Positions 16,594 through 23,660 of a stretch of 33,670 nt of DNA are shown in pieces. The notes below the pieces were generated by a model. That model worked only from the letters and a program-made list of their open reading frames with translations. It did no database searches and was not told the DNA's origin. How positions within the stretch are numbered: position 1 is the first letter of the stretch; every line of letters starts with the position of its first letter. The position numbers and the translations under genes are program-made. Source of the DNA: Verrucomicrobiota bacterium (GTDB lineage: Bacteria > Verrucomicrobiota > Lentisphaeria > JABSQK01 > JAJFLO01); contig JAJFLP010000013.1 of the NCBI GenBank assembly GCA_021772635.1, positions 1 through 33,670 of the forward strand, written 5' to 3'.

Positions 16594-17691
16594 CTACGGC
16601 GCCTCCGCAATAACATCGAGCCGGATATCGCCGTCTCCGGTCACATTGTCCACCGTGACGGTATACGTGGAAGCATTAACCGCGGTTACCAGGGAAACCG
16701 TTCCGGTCGCATCCCCGGAGACGGTGGTCACGGTAAAATCCGCGGTATCGACGTCGGTCACATCTTCACTGAACGTGACGGTGTACTGAATGCTGTCGGC
16801 ATTGGTCGGACTCCCGTCGAGACGAACGATTGTTGCAACTGTTGGTGCGGTATTATCGACCGAAAACGTGTCTTCACTCCCGATTCCCGGCGTGCTTCCG
16901 AGGGGATTGCCGGCCGTATCCTGGACATCATTGCCGGCGGCCACATCCAGGTCTACCGTCCCGTTGAGACCGGCCAGGTCCCCACCCGAGATCGTCACGT
17001 CATACACCGCACCGTCTCCGGTTACGCTGGTAACGTTGCCCGTAGTTCCGGTCACTTCGAAGTCGTTCGTACCTACGTTTTCTACGTCCTCATCGAAAGT
17101 CACGCGGAAAACCAGCGTATCCGCATTCGTGGGGCTGGTTGATGGCGTCTGGCGCGCGATACTGGTGATCGTCGGTGCGGTGTTGTCTGCGGCGGCCGCA
17201 ACCGTAATAGTCAAGGTCCAGGAAACGTTAAATGTCGTAGTCGACGTTGTTACAGTCACCGGGGTGTTAGTGAAAGTAGTCGATCCAGAAGGCAATGTCG
17301 GCTCGTCATCAAAACCGGTATCGGTTAGGGAAACGCCTGGAGAGGTTGCGGTCTTGGAAGCGTAAGCCGGAGTGGTTCCGCCAACGAATAAACTAACACC
17401 GCCGAATCCTCCGGAAAAACTAACAACGGACCATGATATACTCGTGATTTCCATATTGGCCGGAAGCGTCATAAGAAACGTGTCTGAGGAATCACTAGGG
17501 GTCGATATATTATTTTGCCAGGAATTCACGCCCTCGTCCAGCGTAAACGTCGGGCCGGTTAGGGTTGATCCATCGTCTGTGGGAATAATATCTCCATCGC
17601 TGGCTTCGGTATACGAAACGGGCGCGGCCTGACTAAATGCACAAGCCAATACAGTCATCAGCACTACCAAATATTTACATCGATTAACCAT
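16594..17691 (-). CDS. Exported Ig-like protein, paralogue of the left giant
   Basis: 365 residues from ATG 17691, chosen because AAAGGAG lies at 17697-17703 and a signal peptide begins there (MVNRCKYLVVLMTVLACAF, cleavage near residue 22). Residues 23-165 form the same N-terminal domain as the 1-6786 giant (shared [37 protein letters not shown]). Two bacterial Ig-like domains follow (about 171-280 and 281-365), both with the NADxxxxxVTFxEDV signature. The second is closely similar to the C-terminal domain of the 7515-11918 protein, and both stop at the same point (RLDVIA/RLDVLA). There is no membrane anchor or sorting signal. A secreted or surface-associated binding role is inferred. Confidence 0.9.
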   Translation of the reverse strand: MVNRCKYLVVLMTVLACAFSQAAPVSYTEASDGDIIPTDDGSTLTGPTFTLDEGVNSWQNNISTPSDSSDTFLMTLPANMEITSISWSVVSFSGGFGGVSLFVGGTTPAYASKTATSPGVSLTDTGFDDEPTLPSGSTTFTNTPVTVTTSTTTFNVSWTLTITVAAAADNTAPTITSIARQTPSTSPTNADTLVFRVTFDEDVENVGTNDFEVTGTTGNVTSVTGDGAVYDVTISGGDLAGLNGTVDLDVAAGNDVQDTAGNPLGSTPGIGSEDTFSVDNTAPTVATIVRLDGSPTNADSIQYTVTFSEDVTDVDTADFTVTTVSGDATGTVSLVTAVNASTYTVTVDNVTGDGDIRLDVIAEAP

Positions 17692-17780
17692 TTTATCTCC
17701 TTTAATTATTGGGGACGTACCCGCTATTCTTAAATATTTCGTTTTCTCTACAAGATATGCCACGATTATATGGACCATCC

Positions 17781-17843
17781 GGGGTCAGGCCTTTAGTTTT
17801 AAGTTTTGAGGTCTCAAGAACTTAAAACTAAAGGCCTGACCCC
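17781..17843. repeat. REP-like long palindrome (perfect 25-bp arms)
   Basis: Arms GGGGTCAGGCCTTTAGTTTT (extended by AAGTT; 17781-17805) and its exact inverse at 17819-17843, with a 13-base loop. It is the same family as 14040-14103; half-copies occur near 14960 and 18995. Confidence 0.9.
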
Positions 17844-17874
17844 AATCCCTACCCCTACTCGACACCTTTAAAAC

Positions 17875-17905
17875 AAAAAAACCGGAACGAGTCCGGTTTT
17901 TAAAA
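17875..17905 (-). terminator. Intrinsic terminator
   Basis: Stem AAAAACCGGA / TCCGGTTTTT with loop ACGAG. Read on the minus strand it is followed by a T-rich run (TTTTTTTGTTTT). It lies downstream of the minus-strand DUF4160-DUF2442 pair and upstream of the 16594-17691 gene, so it probably separates these transcripts; the A/T tracts on both sides allow bidirectional action. Confidence 0.75.
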
Positions 17906-18352
17906 TTTTACATAATCGCAGGTATATTCCTCAAGTATTTTTTGTTTCTTTGGAACAGTCTTTTTTTATTTCAACGGCTCCCTCCGTTGAATTAACTGTT
18001 TCAGAATTCGGCTGAGACACTAATGTTTCGTGCCTATTTTTAGCGTACACCGAGATGAAATTTTGTCAATTCTAATTAAAGAAACCAGTGGATGCTCATG
18101 CAGGTAGGATAATTTAATTTCACCATGAAGAGTGGAAGAATACTGCAAGCAGTACAATTTTTGGATAGCGTCGAATTTGTCAGCCAAGATATATGTTGAG
18201 CCTAGCGAAATCCGCCGCGGCGGAAACGATATTTTGTCCCGCATGCGGGACCATGATACTCGGTAAACATGAAGAAAGGAGAACCCCCGTAGGCAACTTT
18301 CTATTCCCTCATATTCACCCTTCAAGCCCTTCTTCTCTTCATGGTGAAAATT
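17906..18352. mobile_element. MITE-like element, long form copy 2
   Basis: The core 18116-18352 has AATTTCACCATGAAGAG and CTCTTCATGGTGAAAATT at its ends and the TCCGCCGCGGCGGA palindrome at 18211-18224. The 210 bp to its left (ACATAATCGCAGG..., TTCAACGG / CCGTTGAA palindrome near 17972-17990, CAGGTAGGATAATTTAATTT) recur in the same order at 19127-19342 and partly at 21150-21313, so the repeated unit is larger than the core. No coding gene is supported here. Confidence 0.7.
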
Positions 18353-18386
18353 CAACGGGTCGCAGTTTATCTTTTCACAAACTTGG

Positions 18387-18632
18387 TCACGCTGTCGTTA
18401 CAATTCTGGACTTCAAGTATACGAACTCAGGATCTAAATCGGCGCCGGAATCCCATTCAATCGTGTCAAACGAAACACTGACGCGTTTGAATTGCTCGTA
18501 GTCATTAATCCCCTGGAACACGCCAAAATTAAGAAACGGCATCATATCGAGAATACCGCGCTCGCCGTTGTCAAATTCGATAACCAGACTGAAGTCATCC
18601 TGAGGAGTAACGTTTATTACGGATGGACACAT
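18387..18632 (-). CDS. DUF2442 domain protein
   Basis: 81 residues matching DUF2442 (SVINVTPQDDFSLVIEFDNG..., ILDMMPFLNFGVF, WDSGADLDPEFVY). ATG 18632 has AAGGAG at 18639-18644. It follows the DUF4160 gene after a 14-bp gap, the usual order of this widespread pair. The pair is often predicted to be a toxin-antitoxin system, but to my knowledge without a settled mechanism. It is co-transcribed by position and closed by the terminator at 17875-17905. Confidence 0.92.
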   Translation of the reverse strand: MCPSVINVTPQDDFSLVIEFDNGERGILDMMPFLNFGVFQGINDYEQFKRVSVSFDTIEWDSGADLDPEFVYLKSRIVTTA

Positions 18633-18646
18633 GATTCTCTCCTTAA

Positions 18647-18913
18647 TTACTGCAGCGGTTGAATCTTAAACGGCGTTTCGCCGTTCATAACTAATTTCCA
18701 ATCCGCTAGCAGCTCCTCCTGGTGAAGTTCAGCCCATGCTAAAACCAATTTTGCTTGCCTTCGCGGTAGATCGCCATCAATGACTTCGCACGTTAGTATA
18801 TCAACAGAGGCCTTGAATTCGTTATAGTATACGTGGAAGTGAGGCGGCCCGTGTTCTCCGGGAGCGAAATACATGCGAATAATTATCCCATAAAACATCG
18901 ATATTGTTGGCAC
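18647..18913 (-). CDS. DUF4160 domain protein
   Basis: 88 residues matching DUF4160: MPTISMFYGIIIRMYFAPGE, then PPHFHVYYNEFKASVDI, the LPRRQAKLVLAWAELHQEEL segment and a WKLVMNGETPFKI end. The start is GTG 18913, supported by GGAGG at 18920-18924 six bases upstream and by the family's usual N-terminus. It is the first gene of a two-gene operon with DUF2442. Full length for the family. Confidence 0.93.
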   Translation of the reverse strand: MPTISMFYGIIIRMYFAPGEHGPPHFHVYYNEFKASVDILTCEVIDGDLPRRQAKLVLAWAELHQEELLADWKLVMNGETPFKIQPLQ

Positions 18914-19010
18914 TATTCGCCTCCGAATGATTCCGATTTAACGCTCACAACATTGTTCACTCAATCATAGAAAATGTTCAAATAAATGGTCTCCGGGGTC
19001 AGGCCTTTAG

Positions 19011-19110
19011 TATAGAGTGGAAGAACATGAAGAAATGAGACCCCCTGTAAGCAACTTTCTATTCCCTTATATTCACCCTTCAAGCCCTTCTTCTCTTCAT
19101 GGTAAAAAAT
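19011..19110. mobile_element. MITE-like element, 3' fragment
   Basis: Only the right half of the element (GAAGAAATGAGA... CTCTTCATGGTAAAAAAT) is present. It is fused directly to a half-copy of the REP-like palindrome (GGGGTCAGGCCTTTAG, 18995-19010) in place of its own left end, so one repeat family has recombined with or inserted into the other. Confidence 0.65.
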
Positions 19111-19126
19111 GGCAATCCGGTCTTCA

Positions 19127-19583
19127 AACTTTTACATAAACGCAGGTAAATTCCTCACGTACTTTCTAGTTTCTTTGGAACAGTCTTTTCGATTTCAACG
19201 GAGGGACCCGTTGAATTAACTGCTTCAGAATTCGTCTGAGACACTAATGTTTCGTGCCTAGCTTGTAGCCTACACCGGGACGATTTTTTTTCAATTCTTA
19301 TGGAATAAATCCGAGTGGATTCTCATGCAGGTAGGATAATTTAATTTCACCATGAAGAGTGGAAGAATACTGCAAGCAGTACAATTTTTGGATAGCTTCG
19401 AATTTGTCAGCCAAGATATATGTTGAGCCTAGCGAAATCCGCCGCGGCGGAAACGATATTTCGACCCGCATGCGGGACCATGATACTCGGTAAACATGAA
19501 GAAATGAGAGCCCGGCAGGCAACTTTCTATTCCGTTCCCCCCTTTTCACCCTTCAGGCCCTTCTTCTCTTCATGGTGAAAATT
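19127..19583. mobile_element. MITE-like element, long form copy 3
   Basis: The core is 19343-19583 (AATTTCACCATGAAGAG to TCTTCATGGTGAAAATT; palindrome TCCGCCGCGGCGGA at 19438-19451), with the same leader as copy 2 (ACATAAACGCAGG, TTCAACGG / CCGTTGAA palindrome near 19197, CAGGTAGGATAATTTAATTT). It is followed by a G8 run near 19600. No gene is supported. Confidence 0.7.
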
Positions 19584-19653
19584 ACGATTTTATAGTTGCG
19601 GGGGGGGAAGGTCGCTATTTGGACGTGTAGGGAAGTACATGATGCTCCACGGT

Positions 19654-19723
19654 CCTGCTGGACAGCAGGATGGTATCAGCAGTCCCATCGGTTTACCGGT
19701 GGATGCTTAGGGTTCCACCCTAA
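19654..19723. other. Cluster of three consecutive hairpins, possible structured RNA
   Basis: CCTGCTG-GA-CAGCAGG (19654-19669), CCATCGG-TTTA-CCGGTGG (19685-19702, one G-U) and TTAGGGT-TCC-ACCCTAA (19707-19723) follow each other within 70 bases in an otherwise gene-free stretch. There is no terminator-like T run. It could be a small RNA, a REP cluster or a recombination site. No known RNA family is recognised. Confidence 0.35.
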
Positions 19724-19797
19724 ATAATTCGCTAAAAAGAACCGGAAATTTCCCCTAATTGCATGTAATTTATAAACACGCGAATAAGTTAAACTGC

Positions 19798-19907
19798 AAG
19801 CAGTTGAATTTTTGGACGACTTTTTATTACTCAGCTAAGAGATTCCGAACGATAATTCTCCGCATAAGCGTCCCGTACTGACGGGATCCACGCCCATGCG
19901 GGAAGAG
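19798..19907. repeat. Two intergenic repeat blocks (X then Y), copy 1
   Basis: Block X (19798-19854) runs from AAGCAGTTGAATTT to AAGAGATTCCGAACGATA; block Y (19860-19907) is CCGCATAAGCGTCCCGTA... with a CCCGTACTGACGGG palindrome, ending GCGGGAAGAG. Both recur at 23454-23589 with the same lengths but in reversed order (Y before X). Block Y is preserved over all 48 bases with a few substitutions. Confidence 0.7.
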
Positions 19908-19980
19908 CTTCGGGTAATCCGGACGAAAACTCGAAGACAATGAGTATAGCACTTAGGGGTTCGCCCGTAACCTGATAGTT

Positions 19981-20156
19981 TGACCCTGTTCGAAAGGTAT
20001 CGCGAGCCACATTTGGAGCGCATAGCGGGCAGTTTTCAACTTCAATCTGTCACCTAAATGCTTTGGCATCGCACGTCGCGCCGAAAAAACGAAAAATTCA
20101 TCCGGGTTTAATAATAGACAAGCGCGCGGCCGCGAGACCTTTTCGAACAGGGTCTA
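19981..20156. repeat. 176-bp element bounded by inverted repeats
   Basis: GACCCTGTTCGAAAGGTATC (extended to CGCG) at the left and its inverse at 20131-20155 differ by one indel and one mismatch. The 120 bp between them hold no gene. It could be a further MITE or a large hairpin. Confidence 0.5.
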
Positions 20157-20220
20157 GTTAAGGTGTAACCCCAATCCCCAATTACCCGATTCGGATTAAT
20201 AAGGTAGCTGATACTCTACG

Positions 20221-20376
20221 ATGGAAAATATTAAAAAAGTGGTTGGAACTCGGAAGGATGAAGCCCCTCTTAGTCGTCTCGCCAGAATTAATCGGGGACT
20301 AAAAAAGATAGGGTGTGTTTCTAACGAGACGCCACCGATGAAGTACAAGAGAATTGTTGGGCGCAAGGTAAATTGA
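20221..20376 (+). CDS. Small basic partner of nucleotidyltransferase
   Basis: 51 residues, MENIKKVVGTRKDEAPLSRL then ARINRGLKKIGCVSNE, lysine/arginine-rich. The stop TGA (20374-20376) lies two bases before the ATG of the following nucleotidyltransferase gene, a tight arrangement typical of a two-gene operon. The Shine-Dalgarno is weak (AAGG at 20201-20204, 16 bases away). No family is recognised; a partner role is inferred from the junction. Confidence 0.6.
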   Translation: MENIKKVVGTRKDEAPLSRLARINRGLKKIGCVSNETPPMKYKRIVGRKVN

Positions 20377-20378
20377 TC

Positions 20379-20816
20379 ATGGATGGCGACTTCGCCGAAG
20401 TACTGGAATTATTATTAGAGAACGATATAAAATTCATTGTAGTCGGTGGCGTCGCTTGCGCGTTAAACGGTTATATTCGGGCTACAGACGATGTCGATAT
20501 AATTATTGAGACGTCCGAAGGAAATATTCGGAACCTGCTGGAAACACTGGTTTCATGGGGAGACGGGTATGCAAAAGAACTGGATGTTTCAGACTTTGAA
20601 CTTGAACCGGGTGCCGTTAGGATAATCGAAGACTTCCCCTTGGACATATTCACTATCATGTCAGAGATGAAATACCAAGATTTCATAGTTAATGCCGGCC
20701 GCAGTCAAGATGGGATCCGATATCTCTCGCCTCCCGACTTGATCTTAACGAAACAATCCTCTCACCGAGAAAAAGACAAGCTTGACATTATAACGCTGAA
20801 GCGAATAATAGATTGA
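20379..20816 (+). CDS. Stand-alone nucleotidyltransferase
   Basis: 145 residues from ATG 20379 (a TTG at 20373 would overlap the stop of the upstream small gene). The signature VVGGVACALNGYIRATDDVD gives GG at 23-24 and D38/D40, followed by a III(E) strand. The region LSPPDLILTKQSSHREKDKLD is the conserved C-terminal segment of the same broad family as the other nucleotidyltransferases in this window. AAGG lies 10 bases before the ATG. It is the only plus-strand module of this type here and pairs with the 51-residue gene upstream. Substrate unknown. Confidence 0.85.
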   Translation: MDGDFAEVLELLLENDIKFIVVGGVACALNGYIRATDDVDIIIETSEGNIRNLLETLVSWGDGYAKELDVSDFELEPGAVRIIEDFPLDIFTIMSEMKYQDFIVNAGRSQDGIRYLSPPDLILTKQSSHREKDKLDIITLKRIID

Positions 20817-21149
20817 GCTACCGTCAAAGAAGATCGAGCAGCCATGAGGGTTAGGCTTGAATGGCGCTAAGATAAGGCGTAAAAACCATTTTTTTCGGCA
20901 CGGGTTCGTAGTATAACGTGATCACGTACGTAAAACGCCATCGTGAAGGCACGATTAGCGCCGTGTCACCCAGATCATCGCCGCCGCCGAAGGAACGCCA
21001 CTTCGACGTGGCTTACTACGAACAGGGATTCGCATCGATTATCGCTTACATAGGCGATCATTGTTTCTGCACGCAGAATGAATCACGTCAAACCCGTTTA
21101 AGTTTCACGCAAGATTTTACAATTTCCAAGGTCCTATGTTAGTGCCAAT
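20817..21149. other. Gene-free stretch
   Basis: No convincing gene. An open frame at 20918-21142 shows no family features and a poor start. There is a perfect 12-bp palindrome ACGTGATCACGT at 20916-20927 and a run of seven T at 20889-20895, but nothing that can be assigned. Confidence 0.5.
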
Positions 21150-21423
21150 CGGGCCAGTCTTTTTCAATTTCCACGGTTCCCTCCGTTGAATTAATCGTGT
21201 CAGAATTCGTCTGCGACAGGGTGTGCCCTGCCTAATTCTAGCCTACACCGGGACGAAATTTTGTCAATTCTAATTAAATAAACCAGTGGATTCTCATGCA
21301 GGTAGGATAATTTAATTTCACCATGAAGAGTAGAAGAACATGAAGAAATGAGAGCCCCCGTAGGCAACTTTCTATTCCCTCATATTCCCCCTTCAAGCCC
21401 TTCTTCTCTTCATGGTGAAAATT
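21150..21423. mobile_element. MITE-like element, long leader with internally deleted core
   Basis: Shares the leader of copies 2 and 3 (CCCTCCGTTGAATTAA, CTACACCGGGACGA, CAGGTAGGATAATTTAATTT) and then the core ends AATTTCACCATGAAGAG (21314) and CTCTTCATGGTGAAAATT (to 21423). About 125 bp of the core, including the central palindrome, is deleted, at nearly the same place as in 13239-13339. Confidence 0.7.
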
Positions 21424-21639
21424 ACGATTTCATTGCAATAGCATCCCACAGGCTACTATTTGGAATGCAGGAGGCCAAGACAAACCGCTTTAGAACAAAA
21501 AAACTATCAGGGTTGGTTTTCGTCTACCTGGTCGTTCCAACCCCAGCCTACGCTGAAAAGCATAAATTCGTCACCTCGTATAGGACTTGTCCTACAAAGA
21601 AATCAGCCAACTACCGACACGATAATCGCCCGTAATGCC

Positions 21640-21668
21640 TTGAAAAAAGGGACATTTACACGTATACT
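21640..21668 (+). promoter_or_regulatory. Sigma-70-type promoter of the PEP-CTERM gene
   Basis: TTGAAA (21640-21645), a 17-base spacer and TATACT (21663-21668), close to consensus. Transcription would start near 21675, giving a leader of about 68 bases before the ATG at 21743. Confidence 0.6.
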
Positions 21669-21742
21669 AAGTTATGTAATTTAGAATTGTAATCGGATAG
21701 TTTCGGGGTTGTTACTCACTCAATAAACTATAGGGGCTGATC

Positions 21743-22543
21743 ATGGTACTCGGACTAAATATTGAGAAATTAAAAATTCTTTTTGGAGCTGTTTTTTTTG
21801 CTGTCGTCTGTTCTACTCCTTTGGCCATTGGTGGCGCGCTTTCCTATAGCGAGGTGCTTTATGAGGGAAGCAGCACGAACACGTCAGTTTTAAGTGGAGA
21901 CATCAATCTCGAAGTAGTCGGTAATACTCTGACCTTCAATATAATGAATACGTCGTCCGCTGAGGCAAGCAACGAATCCTCACACAATTTATTAACCGCG
22001 ATGGCGTTCAATCTTCCGACGGGTATGGAGATTACCGATGGTACGGTATTTCGGGACGCAGAGACTACTGCCATAAATTTTTCGTCAGACGTATTCGACG
22101 TTTCCGGAGAATGGGGCTATGACAACAGTCCGATCACCTCCGGCCCGTTTAATGGTGTCTCACAGTCTTCCTTAAATACCGCAATCTCAGCGATGCGATC
22201 AAGCTCGGAACACCGATTCTCTGAAACACGAGTCGCTAAGCCAACTGTCCTTGCCGGACCGGAGTTCGGGTTACTCAGCCTGAATGTCGATGAAAGTGTT
22301 GCTGGCGGACTCCACGCCATTCAAAGTTCCGTGACCGTAACCGTGAATCTATCGGGAACCTTCACCGCGACGGCGAATGACTCCACTTTATTTGACTTTA
22401 TAAACAACCGCGATGTCGCTATTGCGTTTGGATCGCCAGGCTTCAACTATTCTTCCAATACTACCGCCGTTCCGGAACCATCGACATACGCGTTGATTCT
22501 CTGCGGGTTGATCGGTATCAAAGTCATTCGGCGACGACGCTAA
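21743..22543 (+). CDS. PEP-CTERM sorted exported protein
   Basis: 266 residues. The N-terminus has a hydrophobic signal sequence (about 9-30, ILFGAVFFAVVCSTPLAIGG) and the C-terminus has the full PEP-CTERM sorting signal at 243-266: VPEPSTYAL, a hydrophobic helix (ILCGLIGIKVI) and a final RRRR. Exosortase recognises and cleaves such signals at the inner membrane, normally for export of proteins linked to extracellular polysaccharide. The middle (about 33-240) is a beta-rich, Ser/Thr/Asn-rich domain I do not recognise. AGGGG lies six bases before the ATG, and the promoter at 21640-21668 serves it. Exosortase itself is not in this window. Confidence 0.93.
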   Translation: MVLGLNIEKLKILFGAVFFAVVCSTPLAIGGALSYSEVLYEGSSTNTSVLSGDINLEVVGNTLTFNIMNTSSAEASNESSHNLLTAMAFNLPTGMEITDGTVFRDAETTAINFSSDVFDVSGEWGYDNSPITSGPFNGVSQSSLNTAISAMRSSSEHRFSETRVAKPTVLAGPEFGLLSLNVDESVAGGLHAIQSSVTVTVNLSGTFTATANDSTLFDFINNRDVAIAFGSPGFNYSSNTTAVPEPSTYALILCGLIGIKVIRRRR

Positions 22544-22916
22544 AGTAGTACATCTGTATTTTCTGGTGTACGGACAACTCACCGCCGAGTCTATACCGCG
22601 TTGTCTATTACCATTCCAGTAATCCCTCCTTTAGACCCCTTCCACGATTTTCCGCCCTGCCCTTTCGTGGCGACCGATCTCGTAATTGACAATATTGCAA
22701 CGGCGCCAATCCTTCTATTCTTACCCGGGTTCCTACTTTTTACTGCCGATTTCTAAAGGTTAAGTGATATTGCTCAAACCAGTCGAAAAATGCGCGGTGG
22801 TAATGCCGTTAAATCGGGTGTATTTGTACGGTTCCTTTCTGGAATTTATGTCTAGTTCTGAGTAAACTATACCGCAATCGGTACAATTTCGGGACGACTT
22901 CAAATTGATTTCGTAA

Positions 22917-23263
22917 GAGCCCACCAGTGGGTTTCCTTTTTAACCCATACTTTACAATGCGAAACGGGCTCTCAATTTCGAAGATTTCCGCCAAGTTTCA
23001 AGGAAGCGTCGACCGAGCCGGTGACGCTGACTCTGTTAATATAAAAGGAAACTTTAGATACGACACGCTAAAGCGCGAACTCCAACAGCGATCACTGCAA
23101 CACGAATTCGCTGGTATGCTGGAGTGCTCGTTGAAGTTCGCACTTCAGTGTGCCAAAATGACCAAGTTTCAGAGGAGCCCACCAGTGGGTTTCTTTTTTG
23201 ACCCACTTATTACAATACGAAACGGGCCCACAATATCGAAGATTTCCGCCAAGTTTCAAGGGA
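22917..23263. repeat. Pair of 89-bp direct repeats
   Basis: Copies at 22917-23005 and 23175-23263, exactly 258 bp apart with no length difference: GAGCCCACCAGTGGGTTTC..., ACAATRCGAAACGGG, ATTTCCGCCAAGTTTCAAGG. Each begins with a CCCACCAGTGGG hairpin followed by a T-rich run. Confidence 0.75.
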
Positions 23264-23453
23264 GACTCCGAACGGTATATTTTCAACCGCCCCTATAATG
23301 AGGTGGCTTTAATGGTGACCCTAAAACGTTCTATCGAACTCGGTATTGATGTTTTCTCAGCGACCATTGATGTTAAACTGCCCGCGATCTCCCTCTCCGC
23401 ACGAGCGGAGTCTCGGTAATCCGGACCGAATTCTCGGAGTCCGCTCGTACGGA

Positions 23454-23589
23454 CCGCATAAGCGTCCCGTATCGACGGGATCCACGCTCATGCGGGAAGA
23501 GTCCCGGACATTCTGAATCGGGATTTATCAACAAGCAGTTGAATTTCGGGCCGTCTTCGGTTCGACCACCCAAGAGATTCCGAACGATA
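23454..23589. repeat. Intergenic repeat blocks (Y then X), copy 2
   Basis: Block Y (23454-23501, CCGCATAAGCGTCCCGTATC..., GCGGGAAGAG) and block X (23533-23589, AAGCAGTTGAATTT to AAGAGATTCCGAACGATA) match 19860-19907 and 19798-19854 respectively, in the opposite order. Confidence 0.7.
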
Positions 23590-23647
23590 TTAAACCGGCA
23601 TTCTGCTGGCCAGCAGAGCGCTTGGTCGAGAACCTGAGTGCGTTAGG

Positions 23648-23653
23648 TATAGT
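23648..23653 (+). promoter_or_regulatory. Possible -10 element close to the giant gene's ATG
   Basis: TATAGT ends 7 bases before the ATG at 23661, so transcription would start at or just before the ATG. A -35 is poor (TTGGTC at 23622-23627, 20-base spacer). No Shine-Dalgarno precedes this ATG, which would fit a leaderless transcript. Weak evidence. Confidence 0.25.
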
Positions 23654-23660
23654 ACAAACG

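Larger units (their letters stand above)
22544..23660. other. Gene-free repeat region upstream of the right giant
   Basis: About 1.1 kb without a supported gene. From 22544 to about 22860 I see nothing recognisable. Then follow a degenerate MITE-core motif (CCGCAATCGGTACAATTTCG, 22872-22891), a pair of 89-bp direct repeats (22917-23005, 23175-23263), a CTCCGCACGAGCGGAG hairpin (23394-23409), repeat blocks Y and X (23454-23589), and a TCTGCTGGCCAGCAGA palindrome (23602-23617). The open frame 22927-23298 is only the translation of the direct repeats. Confidence 0.65.

Noticed and set aside
12270..20816. Integron cassette array
   Set aside because: The mix of toxin-antitoxin modules and intervening repeats suggested a cassette array, but the palindromes do not have the R''-L''-L'-R' core sites of attC (no GTTRRRY/RYYYAAC pairs at cassette ends), gene orientations vary, and no integrase is seen.
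20860..20915. Insertion-sequence end near AATGGCGCTAAGATAAGGCG
   Set aside because: It has the feel of an IS border, but no inverted partner, target duplication or transposase fragment could be found in the window.
20918..21142. 74-residue open frame on the plus strand
   Set aside because: No Shine-Dalgarno, no recognisable motif, and it ends just before a MITE leader. Kept as unexplained DNA.
22927..23298. 123-residue open frame on the plus strand
   Set aside because: It is the translation of the two 89-bp direct repeats (both reading ...SISKISAKFQG or TISKISAKFQG) and the DNA between them, with no ribosome binding site and no family resemblance.
17875..23660. tRNA, rRNA or CRISPR array in the repeat-rich gaps
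   Set aside because: No cloverleaf with a 3' CCA context, no conserved rRNA blocks, and the repeats are dispersed rather than regularly spaced with unique spacers.
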